Shown piece by piece: positions 7,726 to 16,373 of a DNA stretch of 64,000 bases. Position numbers and translations under genes: made by a program. Origin of the DNA: Algoriphagus lutimaris (GTDB lineage: Bacteria > Bacteroidota > Bacteroidia > Cytophagales > Cyclobacteriaceae); contig NZ_JAFIDJ010000004.1 of assembly GCF_017051705.1 (NCBI RefSeq), forward strand, positions 124,001 to 188,000, in the 5' to 3' direction. The notes under the pieces are model-generated. The model saw only the letters and a list, made by a program, of their open reading frames with translations, ran no database searches and was not told the DNA's origin. Position 1 is the stretch's first letter. The number at the start of each line of letters is the position of its first letter.

Positions 7726-7977
7726 CTAAATCGTATTATGGGCCATTAGACCTTTTTTGGTAGCAAGGAAAAATAATTTCTCACCCTCCTCCAAAACATT
7801 CACAATATAAAAACACTCTTCATCAGGAGCAGTCAAACATTTGATAAAACCTTGTTTGTATAAAGAGTCCAAGGCGGTCAATATTTCTTTAGTCCCTAAA
7901 TCAAGTGTCTCTTTTAAGTATTCAAATGACTGGACGAAATACAGTTCATCCATTACATCAAATTCTTCCTCACTCAT
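7726..7977 (-). CDS. Small acidic protein, possible winged-helix fold, unknown function
   Basis: An 83-residue acidic protein I do not recognise by name. Residues about 10-50 (EYLKETLDLGTKEILTALDS, then LYKQGFIKCL) look like the helix-turn-helix part of a winged-helix domain, followed by a beta-hairpin (CFYIVNV) and a helix. It sits 19 bases after a GT2 gene and two bases before the phosphatase gene, whose TTG start probably depends on its translation. A regulatory role with the phosphatase is possible but rests on position only. Confidence 0.75.
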   Translation of the reverse strand: MSEEEFDVMDELYFVQSFEYLKETLDLGTKEILTALDSLYKQGFIKCLTAPDEECFYIVNVLEEGEKLFFLATKKGLMAHNTI

Positions 7978-7996
7978 AACTTATTAAATAGCTAAA

Positions 7997-9109
7997 TTAA
8001 TCAGATCTTTTGGTTACCCGGTCCTTCCAAACGTATTTCCCTCGAATCACTCCCAACACAACCAAAATAACATAAAAAGGATGGATGAAGGAAGTCCCCA
8101 TCAAAACGGGCAATTTGAAAGGTTTTCCCAAACTTCTTAAAATTCTTACAAAGGCTACGATTTCCGCTAGGATTTTGAAGATCCAAATTGAACAAAAGCC
8201 CAAAAATTCGATCTTCCCCCAAAAAAGCATTACCAGACTTGAAAGCCAAATTACTTGGAACAGTGCTGGAATAGCTGCTACCAAGGAATGTAATAGAGAA
8301 GAGTGACTTTTCCACTTTCCCGCCCATCTAATTTTTTGATGGATCAATGCACTCCAACTGGATTCAGGAACTGTCTGAATAAGGGTTTCCTTAATAGGCA
8401 GGTATTTTACTGCAGTTTCCCCATATTCCCTTTTTATCTTTTTAAGCAAGAACTCATCATCTCCAGATGGATTAATTTCATTCCCTTCAAAACCATGTAC
8501 CTGATGGAATGCAGACTTCCTAAACGCCATATTAGCAGCACTACATGTCAAGGCTTTTCCTATTGCAAAACTATAATTGGTCACCAGCAAGGTACTCACC
8601 CACTCCATTAATTGAAATCCTGTCAAAAAACCTGATCGGTTCTGGGGTAAAATCGGCCCAGTCACCAATTGAATTTGTGGGTTTTCAAAGGAAGTTAAGA
8701 TTACCTCAGGCCATGTTTTCTCCCATACACAATCAGCATCGGAGGTAAGGACTATCTCTCCACTAGCTAACGATATGGCATGGTTAATTGCTGCTTTCTT
8801 CCCAATTCTCGGGCTAGCGACCACCTTCACAAGCTCAGAATTAAAAAACTGTTGCTCAAGTTTCAAGAAAGTCCCATCCTCACTATGATCGTCTACCAAA
8901 ATCACCTCTTTCAAGGAAGATAAACTCCTTTTAATCGACAAAATCAAAGAAGGTAAATTCCTCGCTTCATTCCTTAAAGCAATCACCAAAGTAGCAGGTA
9001 ATAGCTGGTTAGGATGTTTCACTTCTCCTCTTTCCTTTGGCCATGTCAAGCTCATTCTCCAAAGCAGGAAGAAGTAGAAGAGATTACAAATCAGGTAAAA
9101 ACTTAGCAT
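7997..9109 (-). CDS. Family 2 glycosyltransferase, membrane-anchored (first gene of operon)
   Basis: A 370-residue GT2 with the same plan as the enzyme at 4777-5904: one N-terminal helix, DDHSED at 73-78, SDADC at 123-127, GDDEFL at 216-221 and QKIRW at 258-262, then C-terminal helices. The QxxRW motif suggests transfer to a growing glycan at the cytoplasmic membrane. Its ATG is only 21 bases from the GTG of the divergent ruvC, so both promoters must lie in or very near the opposite coding region. It heads a seven-gene minus-strand operon ending with ansA. Confidence 0.88.
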   Translation of the reverse strand: MLSFYLICNLFYFFLLWRMSLTWPKERGEVKHPNQLLPATLVIALRNEARNLPSLILSIKRSLSSLKEVILVDDHSEDGTFLKLEQQFFNSELVKVVASPRIGKKAAINHAISLASGEIVLTSDADCVWEKTWPEVILTSFENPQIQLVTGPILPQNRSGFLTGFQLMEWVSTLLVTNYSFAIGKALTCSAANMAFRKSAFHQVHGFEGNEINPSGDDEFLLKKIKREYGETAVKYLPIKETLIQTVPESSWSALIHQKIRWAGKWKSHSSLLHSLVAAIPALFQVIWLSSLVMLFWGKIEFLGFCSIWIFKILAEIVAFVRILRSLGKPFKLPVLMGTSFIHPFYVILVVLGVIRGKYVWKDRVTKRSD

Positions 9110-9130
9110 CTTTTGGGCTAACTTGCGAGG

Positions 9131-9706
9131 GTGAGTAAAGAAGTGAAAAATACGGCTAAGGAAAAAATCATTTTAGGCATAGATCCAGGGACTACGGTCA
9201 TGGGTTATGGATTGATCAAAACGGAGGGCAAGAAATATGAATTGCTTCAATATGGAGTCATCCATTTGAAGAAATACAATTCTCACGAATTAAAACTCAA
9301 GAAAATTTTTGAAAGAATCACAGGGATCATTGAGGAGTATTTACCGGATAGTGTTGCACTGGAAGCCCCATTTTATGGAGTTAATGTACAATCTATGTTG
9401 AAATTAGGCAGAGCTCAAGGAGTGGCCATGGCTGCCGCACTGGCAAGGGAAATTCCAATCACGGAGTATTCTCCCAAAAAAGTGAAGCAGTCTGTAACCG
9501 GAAATGGAAATGCCTCCAAGGAACAAGTAGCAGCTATGCTACAGACACTTTTCAAATTGACAGAAATCCCCAAAATGCTAGATGCAACCGATGCATTAGC
9601 AGTGGCTTTATGTCATCATTTCCATGAGGGGAGGACGCAAACCAGAGGCAGAAGTCAAGGTTGGAAATCCTTTATTGAGGAAAACCCAAATCGAGTAAAA
9701 AAATAA
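9131..9706 (+). CDS. ruvC: Crossover junction endodeoxyribonuclease RuvC
   Basis: A 191-residue Holliday-junction resolvase, which cuts four-way DNA junctions in homologous recombination. The acidic catalytic set is present: D18 (GIDPGT), E78 (ALEAPFYG), and D151 with D154 (MLDATDALAVALCHH). Length is normal with a short basic C-terminal tail. The only suitable start is the GTG at 9131, preceded by the weakly Shine-Dalgarno-like GCGAGGG. A terminator hairpin follows the stop immediately. Confidence 0.95.
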   Translation: MSKEVKNTAKEKIILGIDPGTTVMGYGLIKTEGKKYELLQYGVIHLKKYNSHELKLKKIFERITGIIEEYLPDSVALEAPFYGVNVQSMLKLGRAQGVAMAAALAREIPITEYSPKKVKQSVTGNGNASKEQVAAMLQTLFKLTEIPKMLDATDALAVALCHHFHEGRTQTRGRSQGWKSFIEENPNRVKK

Positions 9707-9735
9707 ACCCGGCCAAACCGGGTTTCAATTTTATT
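9705..9735. terminator. Bidirectional terminator between ruvC and a beta-barrel gene
   Basis: Perfect 8-base-pair stem AAACCCGG/CCGGGTTT (9705-9712 and 9718-9725) with a 5-base loop, followed by TCAATTTT on the plus strand and an A/T-rich tract on the other side. It serves the convergent ends of ruvC and the downstream minus-strand gene. Confidence 0.8.
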
Positions 9736-9736
9736 G

Positions 9737-10285
9737 TCAAAGGTCAATTCCAAGAGACAACTTGAGCAGTCTGTTCTTGACGTTAGTATCAAAATAATTC
9801 AAACTGGTCAATCCAAAATCATAACTCGCCTGAACATTAAATCCTAAAGGCAGATTGACTCCTACGCCTACTACACCTCCTATGTCATATCCTCTAATCA
9901 CATCCGTACTAGTAGAGGTATTTCCTCCTAAGGAATATTTTCGGGAAGCTAAGATAGAAGCCTGAGGTCCAGCAAATACATTGACGATTGGAAGAAAATC
10001 AAACCTTACTAAGACCGGAACATCGATGTAATTTAATTTTTCATTGATCTTATTACCTGATGAACTTTCTACGCCTTCATATCCTTTTTGGGAATACTGA
10101 ATACCCGGCTCCACTGCAAATACCCCTAAATCAAATTTATAATACCCTCCAACATGGAAAGCAATCTTGGCATCATAGTTTGTATTTGAGAAGTTAGCGG
10201 AACTTAACCCCGCTCTTAATCCAAATTGAGCCTGTGCGGCACCAATAAACCCTATGGTCAATATTAAAAACAAGATTTTTTTCAT
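9737..10285 (-). CDS. PorT-like outer-membrane beta-barrel protein
   Basis: A 182-residue secreted protein: signal peptide 1-19 (ending AQAQ), then alternating amphipathic strands such as FGLRAGLSSANFS, YYKFDLGVFAVEPGIQYSQKG and VFAGPQASILAS. It ends in a hydrophobic strand (LLKLSLGIDL) typical of BAM-assembled barrels. The pattern matches the small outer-membrane beta-barrel (PorT/OMP_b-brl) group common in Bacteroidota; cargo or role is unknown. It is a close relative of the next gene (10399-10950), with about 110 bases between them, suggesting tandem duplication. Confidence 0.85.
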   Translation of the reverse strand: MKKILFLILTIGFIGAAQAQFGLRAGLSSANFSNTNYDAKIAFHVGGYYKFDLGVFAVEPGIQYSQKGYEGVESSSGNKINEKLNYIDVPVLVRFDFLPIVNVFAGPQASILASRKYSLGGNTSTSTDVIRGYDIGGVVGVGVNLPLGFNVQASYDFGLTSLNYFDTNVKNRLLKLSLGIDL

Positions 10286-10398
10286 TTGATCAATTAAATA
10301 ATTATTGGAAATTTTTCTGTTTACTAAAGGTTAGATTCTACAAATATTTGACCAAGGATGTTGAGATCAAAACTTAATAGACTTCTTACCTCAATCAA

Positions 10399-10950
10399 TT
10401 AAAAGAAATCAAAGCCTAAAGAAAGCTTCAACCCTTTATTTTTTCTATTTGGATAATATTCTCCTAGGTCATTTTTTGCAATATCAAAGCTGGCTTGAAC
10501 ATTCAATCCATATGGCAAATGAATTCCTATACCTCCAACTCCACCAAATTCAGTCTTTGGAAATGTATCCATATTTGTATCCACGACTCCCTCCAGCTCA
10601 TATTTTCTAGACATCAACCAGGACATCTGAGGCCCTAGGAACAAATGTATGTCTGGAAAAAAGTTGATTCTTATTAACAAAGGGGCATCCACATAATTGA
10701 ATCGCTCGTAGATAATTTTTCCTGTATTTCTATCATTTCCCCGAAAGCCTTTTTGGGAAAATTGAACACCGGGCTCAATAGCAAAAAAGCCCAATTCAAG
10801 ACGGTAATACACCCCTCCATGTGCGCCAAGCCTGGCATTGACATTGGAATTGGTAATATTGCTGGAACTTAACCCTGCTCTAACTCCTGCCTGTCCATGT
10901 ACTAGACCTATTAGACCAAAAGATAAAAGGAGTAGAAAAAGAACCCTCAT
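10399..10950 (-). CDS. PorT-like outer-membrane beta-barrel protein (tandem paralogue)
   Basis: A 183-residue barrel starting at the ATG complementary to 10948-10950, which gives a proper signal peptide (MRVLFLLLLSFGLIGLVHGQ); a TTG 30 bases upstream would spoil it. It shares with its neighbour the order AGVRAGLSSSN, FFAIEPGVQFSQKGF, FLGPQMSWLMSRKYELEG and a C-terminal strand ending FDFF. It is upstream of the neighbour in the same direction, and the two may be co-transcribed. Function is unknown. Confidence 0.85.
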   Translation of the reverse strand: MRVLFLLLLSFGLIGLVHGQAGVRAGLSSSNITNSNVNARLGAHGGVYYRLELGFFAIEPGVQFSQKGFRGNDRNTGKIIYERFNYVDAPLLIRINFFPDIHLFLGPQMSWLMSRKYELEGVVDTNMDTFPKTEFGGVGGIGIHLPYGLNVQASFDIAKNDLGEYYPNRKNKGLKLSLGFDFF

Positions 10951-11123
10951 AAGTCGTTGATTAAATGTCTTTTTAAACAATTTTATTAATGAAGAAGAGA
11001 GTATTTTTAAATGTTTTCCAAAGAAAAATCGCTCATCTAATCTAGATTATTTAATTTACTTCCTAAAACTAGCAGAAGCTTTTCATTTTAAAATCAATCG
11101 ATTAGACTTTTTCTACAGAATAC

Positions 11124-11687
11124 ATGGAAAAGATTCTTGGCATTTTTGACAAATTCCCATTTTTGAGCGACAGCGCAAAGACAGGTTTTTTGAGCAATCT
11201 CGAGGAGGTAGAGTTCAACAAGGGGGATTTGCTTGCTAAAGAAGGCGAAGTGAGCCAATACTTGTATTACTTTTCAGAAGGAGCTGCCAGAAGTTATTAC
11301 AGTAGAAACAATAGAGACATTACTGTTTCTTTCACTCTGGCTGGTGAGTTTGTGACTGCGATGCATTCCTTTATCACTAGAAAGCCTTCGTATGAAAACA
11401 TCGAAACCTTAGAAAAAAGTAAGGCTTATCGAATTTCACATGATACGCTTGAGAACATGTTTGTGAATTACCCTGAAACAGAACGGGCTTATCGGTTGAT
11501 TTTAGAGGAATATTACATCGTACTGGAGGAGCGGCAAATATTTTCCAAATTCAAGACAGCAAAAGAAAGATATTTAGAACTCATGGAGTATCGCCCCAAA
11601 GTAATTCAGAAAGCTTCTGTTGGGCATATCGCATCCTATTTGGACATGAGTATTGAAACCCTGAGTAGGATCAGAAGTAAAATCTAA
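11124..11687 (+). CDS. Crp/Fnr family transcriptional regulator
   Basis: A 187-residue regulator. Residues about 5-120 form a cyclic-nucleotide-binding-like beta-roll (DLLAKEGEVSQYLYYFSEG, then GEFVTAM), followed by a long dimer helix and a short C-terminal helix-turn-helix (VGHIASYLDMSIETLSRIRS). The form with compact HTH and no strict cAMP-contact arginine is common in Bacteroidota, so the ligand is unknown. It starts 173 bases from the divergent beta-barrel gene and ends 79 bases before the beta-helix lipoprotein gene, either of which may be a target. Confidence 0.9.
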   Translation: MEKILGIFDKFPFLSDSAKTGFLSNLEEVEFNKGDLLAKEGEVSQYLYYFSEGAARSYYSRNNRDITVSFTLAGEFVTAMHSFITRKPSYENIETLEKSKAYRISHDTLENMFVNYPETERAYRLILEEYYIVLEERQIFSKFKTAKERYLELMEYRPKVIQKASVGHIASYLDMSIETLSRIRSKI

Positions 11688-11766
11688 TTAATTGATTTTT
11701 GTCAATAGTATTTTTTGCAAAGCATGTCAATCTTTGCAGAAGTATATTTATTTCAACCAAAACGCC

Positions 11767-13059
11767 ATGAATCATTCTATTCAACTTCCAATCCTTGCAC
11801 TTTTTTTGATCCTGGCAGCTTGTAGTAGCCGATCCAATGAGCAGACATTCGACTCTTCTAAATTACCTAGAGCCACAGAAACACAAGTGGAAAAATTGGT
11901 GGAAGATTTCATTTTGGTGGAAGATGGTGGCACCATTACTATAGAACCTCTTTTTTACGATCTGAAAACCCAGTTGATTTTAGATAATAAAAAGAATATC
12001 AAAATCATTGGAGCAGGAATGGATCAATCTGTCCTTTCATTCAGGAATTTGAAAACCGGAGGGGAAGGGGTCAAAATTGTAGGGGAGAACATTTTGTTGG
12101 AAAACTTCAGTGTCGAAGATGCTCCTGGAGATGGTATAAAATCCCAACACACCGATGGAATTACCTTTCGGAAATTGAATGTCACCTGGACGAACGGTGA
12201 CAAATCAAAAAATGGGACATATGCCATTTATCCAGTACAATGTAAAAATGTAGTGATTGATGGCTGCATCGCCTCTCATTCCAAAGATGCTGGAATTTAT
12301 GTGGGGCAATCTGAAAATATTATAGTCAAAAATTCACTTGCCTTTGGGAATGTTGCTGGTATAGAGATAGAAAATTGTGACAATGCCGAGGTATTTGACA
12401 ATGTAGCCAGAGATAATTCCGGCGGTATATTGGTTTTCAACCTTCCTGGACTTCCAAAATCGGATGGCAGGGGAACCAAAATTTACAATAATGAAATCAT
12501 TGACAACAACCATGAAAACTTTGCTACTCCCCTTGGAGATGGTCCCAATGGAAATACCGTCACCATGATCCCTCCAGGTTCGGGTATCATCTTATTGGCT
12601 GCAAAAGAAGTAGAGATTTTCAACAATAAGATCCACAGAAATAAAACTACTGGTCTGGCTATTGCCAGCTATCAGATTACTGGCTTTCCATCAGAAGCTC
12701 CAAATTGGTCTCCTTATTCCCATGATATTTATATTCACGACAATAGCTATAAGCGCACGCTTAAAATCCCTGATTTGACCCGGGAACTAGGACAATTGAT
12801 TTCGGTGTATAATGCCCATGGAAAAGCAAAAACCCAAGATATCATATATGATGGAATCTGGGATACAGAAATAAGCGATAATATAGAAACCAACCCCATG
12901 CGGATTTGCTTGCAGGAAGAGGGAATGGATAAACTCCACTTTACCATGTTTTATCTAATGGATGGAGAAGACAATATTAAATCTTTCAAAGATTACGACC
13001 CATTTCAAGGATGCAATGTGAATGTATCTACAGACGTATCCAACTTGGCCTCTCTTTAA
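11767..13059 (+). CDS. Parallel beta-helix repeat lipoprotein (TIGR03805-like)
   Basis: A 430-residue protein starting at the ATG at 11767, which gives a lipoprotein signal with Cys at residue 19 (LILAACSS); a longer frame from a TTG at 11692 would bury it. Residues about 60-330 are right-handed beta-helix rungs rich in the NN/DN ladder (ENIIVKNSLAFGNVAGIEIEN and VFDNVARDNSGGILVF). The fold is typical of polysaccharide lyases and binding proteins, but no lyase motif is clear. It ends two bases before a di-haem cytochrome gene, a pairing I recall as the TIGR03805/TIGR03806 families. Confidence 0.88.
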   Translation: MNHSIQLPILALFLILAACSSRSNEQTFDSSKLPRATETQVEKLVEDFILVEDGGTITIEPLFYDLKTQLILDNKKNIKIIGAGMDQSVLSFRNLKTGGEGVKIVGENILLENFSVEDAPGDGIKSQHTDGITFRKLNVTWTNGDKSKNGTYAIYPVQCKNVVIDGCIASHSKDAGIYVGQSENIIVKNSLAFGNVAGIEIENCDNAEVFDNVARDNSGGILVFNLPGLPKSDGRGTKIYNNEIIDNNHENFATPLGDGPNGNTVTMIPPGSGIILLAAKEVEIFNNKIHRNKTTGLAIASYQITGFPSEAPNWSPYSHDIYIHDNSYKRTLKIPDLTRELGQLISVYNAHGKAKTQDIIYDGIWDTEISDNIETNPMRICLQEEGMDKLHFTMFYLMDGEDNIKSFKDYDPFQGCNVNVSTDVSNLASL

Positions 13060-13061
13060 TC

Positions 13062-14150
13062 ATGCTAAAAAATACTTCTAGAATAATTGGACTGGTAGGT
13101 ATCTGCTTGTTAATTTCTTGCAAAGAGTCTACGAAGGAAGTTCAGCCACTCCCACAAGAACCTCTTAAAGAAGAGCTTGCAGATGGAGATTATCCTTATC
13201 AAAGATTATCTACCTATGGGTTCTTCGAAGGAGAAATGAAAGAGCTCCAACCATCATCTTCTATTTTGCCTTATGAACCCGCATCCTCCCTTTTTACGGA
13301 TTATGCCCTAAAAAGCAGATTTATTGCTATTCCTGCCTCCGAAAAAGTGAAGATTCAAGAAGGAGACTTCCTGTTTCCAACAGGTACAATTCTTATCAAA
13401 AACTTTTACTATCCTACTGATTTTAATAAGCCAGAAGAGAATAAGAAGATTATTGAAACCCGGTTATTGATCCATTCAGAAAAAGGGTGGGAAGCTTTCC
13501 CATATATCTGGAATGAGGAACAGACGGATGCAGTTTTGAAAGTCGTTGGGGGAGAAAAAGAGGTAAAATTCATTCATGAAAATGGTGAAGAGCAAGTGAT
13601 TAATTATTTGATCCCAAACAAAAACCAATGCAAAACCTGCCATAACAGTTCAGAGCAATTAGCCCCAATTGGAGTAAAAATCAAACACCTGAATCATGAA
13701 ATGAAAATAGGTCAAAAAATTCAAAACCAATTGACCTATTGGAAGGAGAAGGGAGTTCTTGAAGGATTCGATGGCCCTGACAACCATCCTTCCTTGGTAA
13801 ATTACGCAGATGAGACGCAAGCCCTATCGGATCGAGCTATGGCTTACTTGGATATCAATTGCTCACACTGCCATCAATCCGAAGGTCCTGCTAGCACTTC
13901 TGGACTGTTTTTACAATTTGATCAAAAAGATCCTATGAAACTTGGTGTCATGAAAACCCCTGTAGCTGCTGGAAATGGAGCAGGTGCTTTTGATTATGAC
14001 ATAGTGCCAGGAAAAGCTGATGAATCAATTATTACCTACCGAATGAATTCCACGGAAGTTGGGATAGCTATGCCTGAATTGGGAAGGACGACCATCCATC
14101 AGGAAGGAGTGGCATTGATCCGGGAATGGATTAACTCTATGGATAAATAG
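13062..14150 (+). CDS. Di-haem c-type cytochrome lipoprotein (SO2930/TIGR03806-like)
   Basis: A 362-residue protein starting at the ATG at 13062 (two bases after the preceding stop), with a lipobox ending LLISC20. Two CxxCH haem sites are present, CKTCH at 190-194 and CSHCH at 267-271, both in the C-terminal half. The N-terminal half is a non-haem domain with a conserved-looking segment SSLFTDYALKSRFIAIP. It should be an envelope redox protein. The fixed partnership with the beta-helix protein suggests they act together, perhaps on a sugar-like substrate, but no reaction is known to me. A terminator follows. Confidence 0.88.
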   Translation: MLKNTSRIIGLVGICLLISCKESTKEVQPLPQEPLKEELADGDYPYQRLSTYGFFEGEMKELQPSSSILPYEPASSLFTDYALKSRFIAIPASEKVKIQEGDFLFPTGTILIKNFYYPTDFNKPEENKKIIETRLLIHSEKGWEAFPYIWNEEQTDAVLKVVGGEKEVKFIHENGEEQVINYLIPNKNQCKTCHNSSEQLAPIGVKIKHLNHEMKIGQKIQNQLTYWKEKGVLEGFDGPDNHPSLVNYADETQALSDRAMAYLDINCSHCHQSEGPASTSGLFLQFDQKDPMKLGVMKTPVAAGNGAGAFDYDIVPGKADESIITYRMNSTEVGIAMPELGRTTIHQEGVALIREWINSMDK

Positions 14151-14152
14151 AA

Positions 14153-14190
14153 AAAGAGGGGTTCGGTGATTCGGTCCCCTCTTTCTTATT
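14153..14190. terminator. Bidirectional terminator after the cytochrome gene
   Basis: Stem AAAGAGGGG/CCCCTCTTT (arms about 14153-14161 and 14176-14184) with a 14-base loop, then CTTATTTTAT. It separates convergent genes. Confidence 0.75.
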
Positions 14191-14196
14191 TTATAA

Positions 14197-14787
14197 TTAA
14201 AAGGTATACCCTAGGGAAACTTTAAATCCTCGATTATACACATCCGCATCACTGTTTTTAAAGATCGGAGTCATTCCATAATCGTAAGACCCCTGTACAT
14301 TGAAGCCTTGCGGAAGATTATAGCCCACTCCAAAGACTAGGCCCAAATCAGTTTCTTTGGCATTATCTCCTTCAAAGTAAATGGTAGAGCCAAAGAAATC
14401 TCCTTCATATTTCGAGCTGGCTAGAAACGAAATCTGTGGACCAGCAAAGACATTCAATCCTTTGGAAGGATAAAGCCTGAACAATACAGGCACATCCACA
14501 TAATTGAAGATGGCTCGACTATCCACTGCATCATTATTTTGGGTTCCTTTTACAGAGTAATAGATCCCTGGCTCTATGGCAAAACGATCGGTGGCAAACA
14601 TCATCGTATAAATACCAGCATGAAATCCTACTCGGTTGGTATAGTCATTTTCTTCTCCATCCGAACCACCAAAATTGAATAGATTGGCACCCCCTCTAAT
14701 TCCAAAACCTCCCAAGTTTTTTGTTTGGGCTTGAGTGGCTGAAATCCCAATAAATCCGAAGGCAATTACTAGCAATAACTTTTTCAT
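14197..14787 (-). CDS. PorT-like outer-membrane beta-barrel protein
   Basis: A 196-residue protein with signal peptide 1-20 (ending TQAQ) and the same barrel pattern as the pair at 9737-10950 (GFGIRGGANLFN, RFAIEPGIYYSVKGTQ, VFAGPQISFLASSKYEGD), finishing with GFKVSLGYTF. It is the third member of this family in a 5-kb stretch. The acidic loop after residue 40 (GSDGEENDY) differs from the others. Function unknown. Confidence 0.85.
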   Translation of the reverse strand: MKKLLLVIAFGFIGISATQAQTKNLGGFGIRGGANLFNFGGSDGEENDYTNRVGFHAGIYTMMFATDRFAIEPGIYYSVKGTQNNDAVDSRAIFNYVDVPVLFRLYPSKGLNVFAGPQISFLASSKYEGDFFGSTIYFEGDNAKETDLGLVFGVGYNLPQGFNVQGSYDYGMTPIFKNSDADVYNRGFKVSLGYTF

Positions 14788-14858
14788 TTGTTTTAATAGT
14801 TGGTTTCCCTTCTATTATCCCAGAGTTATGCCAAAGTGGAAATACAGATAAAACGCTA

Positions 14859-15932
14859 TTAGCTGATGACTTTTTTATCTACATAATCGGAGTTCAACAA
14901 ACCTAGTGCTCCCATGTACTTCAATTCAAAATTCAAGGTGTCCCCTACTTTATATTCTGCAGGGTTTTCTCCCAGGTTGATGATGATCATATCCGAACTT
15001 GCACCTAAGATTTCAAAGCTCTGGTCTTTTGGGATCAGGTATTTTGGATCCACATCCAAAAGCCCAATATCCAAGATTGCTCGGAAAGAGCTTTTCCCAT
15101 AGAGTTCAGTATCAATCTCCGCCACCTCTCCCTGAGGGTTAGCTGCCAGATTCCCAACGGGTAACAAGGGCTTTTCCTGCATTTCAATAATCTCTGCATG
15201 CAGTTCAAACACATCTGCTTTCATCCCCTCAATTAGTTTTTCCTCGAATAAGTCCAAGCCAAAATAAAGGGTTTCTCCAACTCTGAAATGATTAATCCCC
15301 AATGGTAATTGATGGTTTAAAATCAAGGGAATAGTCACAGAAGTCCCTGCAGAAACCCAAGGGATTTTCTTATTGAATTTTAATTCGATGATTTGCTTGT
15401 AAAGCGAAAGTTGGATCAACTTATCAGTAGAAGGCATGACCCCATTTAAGCAATTTAAATTGGTGCCTAACCCGATCACTTCAATGTTGGGCAATTGAAA
15501 AATCTGGGAATAAAATTCCACTAATTGTTCACCCATTACTCCTTCACGAAGGTCTCCGGTCTCAACCATGATGATAATTTTGTGCTTCTTTTTTTGAAGC
15601 ACTGCTTCTTCACTGATCCAGTGAATCGTATCTAGCTCACTGTTCAAACTCACATCAGCAAATTCCACCATCTTTCCCACATTCCTTTTGGAAACAGGTT
15701 TAATGTATACGGTTTGAACATCAGGATTAATAGTTTTAACCATGGCTAAATTGCTAATCCTGCTATCGTGAATTTCTCGTACGCCCAGATTGATTAGTTC
15801 CTCAAGAAAAGTTCTGTTTCCACAAAGAAGTTTGGAAACCACTCCCCAGGAAATGGATTTCTCATCAAAAAGTTTTTTGAGAAACTCAAAATTTGTCTTG
15901 AGCTTGGTCTTATTTAAAGTCAGATAAGCCAT
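14859..15932 (-). CDS. Alanine/ornithine-racemase-type PLP enzyme
   Basis: A 357-residue fold-type III PLP enzyme. The candidate PLP lysine is K34 in VVSKLLCG. A barrel with VGLGTNLNC-like and VSAGTSVTIPLIL strands follows, then HFRVGETLYFGLD and a C-terminal beta domain. This matches the amino-acid racemase branch that includes ornithine racemase rather than cell-wall alanine racemase. Substrate cannot be read from sequence. It is the last gene of a symporter, GNAT, racemase set, with its ATG immediately after the GNAT stop, suggesting uptake, epimerisation and N-acetylation of one amino-acid-like compound. Confidence 0.85.
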   Translation of the reverse strand: MAYLTLNKTKLKTNFEFLKKLFDEKSISWGVVSKLLCGNRTFLEELINLGVREIHDSRISNLAMVKTINPDVQTVYIKPVSKRNVGKMVEFADVSLNSELDTIHWISEEAVLQKKKHKIIIMVETGDLREGVMGEQLVEFYSQIFQLPNIEVIGLGTNLNCLNGVMPSTDKLIQLSLYKQIIELKFNKKIPWVSAGTSVTIPLILNHQLPLGINHFRVGETLYFGLDLFEEKLIEGMKADVFELHAEIIEMQEKPLLPVGNLAANPQGEVAEIDTELYGKSSFRAILDIGLLDVDPKYLIPKDQSFEILGASSDMIIINLGENPAEYKVGDTLNFELKYMGALGLLNSDYVDKKVIS

Positions 15933-16373
15933 TTATTTTGTTAATCTCATTTCGAGATATTTGTTGGTAAAGCCTAGTCTTTCATACAGCTTTTTAGCTG
16001 GATTATCAGGTTCAACGTGGAGGGCAATGGCTCCATTGGCCATTTTAATTGCCATTTCCATCAATTTCCCCCCAATACCTTTTCCTCTTTGGGACTCGTC
16101 TACAGCTATATAAACTAATATATTCTCGGGAATATATCCAGACATTCCAGTTTTGTTCATTACTAGAGCCCCTAAAATTTTCCCTTTTTCTCTCGCCATT
16201 ACGACAAATCCACCTGCATGGAGCCCTTGATCTAAAGCATAGTCAAGGCATTTCATGATATCATCTTTTGGATCTCCATACTTATCCAGATGATGGAATA
16301 GGAAATCTGCAATTTCATTTTTTTGCAGGAAAGTAGCGGAATCAATCGCTGAAAGTGTTTCTAGCTTGATCAT
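15933..16373 (-). CDS. GNAT family N-acetyltransferase
   Basis: A 146-residue GNAT. The acetyl-CoA pyrophosphate loop is RGKGIGGKLM (about residues 95-104), preceded by the beta-4 strand NILVYIAVDES and followed by ALHVEPDNPAKKLYERLGF, the usual C-terminal signature. The acceptor is unknown. It overlaps the symporter gene by four bases and abuts the racemase gene, so tight co-expression is expected. Acting on an amino acid or its D-form is an inference from these neighbours. Confidence 0.9.
   Translation of the reverse strand: MIKLETLSAIDSATFLQKNEIADFLFHHLDKYGDPKDDIMKCLDYALDQGLHAGGFVVMAREKGKILGALVMNKTGMSGYIPENILVYIAVDESQRGKGIGGKLMEMAIKMANGAIALHVEPDNPAKKLYERLGFTNKYLEMRLTK

Noticed and set aside
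11692-11766. Upstream extension of the beta-helix lipoprotein from a TTG
   Set aside because: It would bury the lipoprotein signal; the ATG at 11767 gives a proper lipobox.
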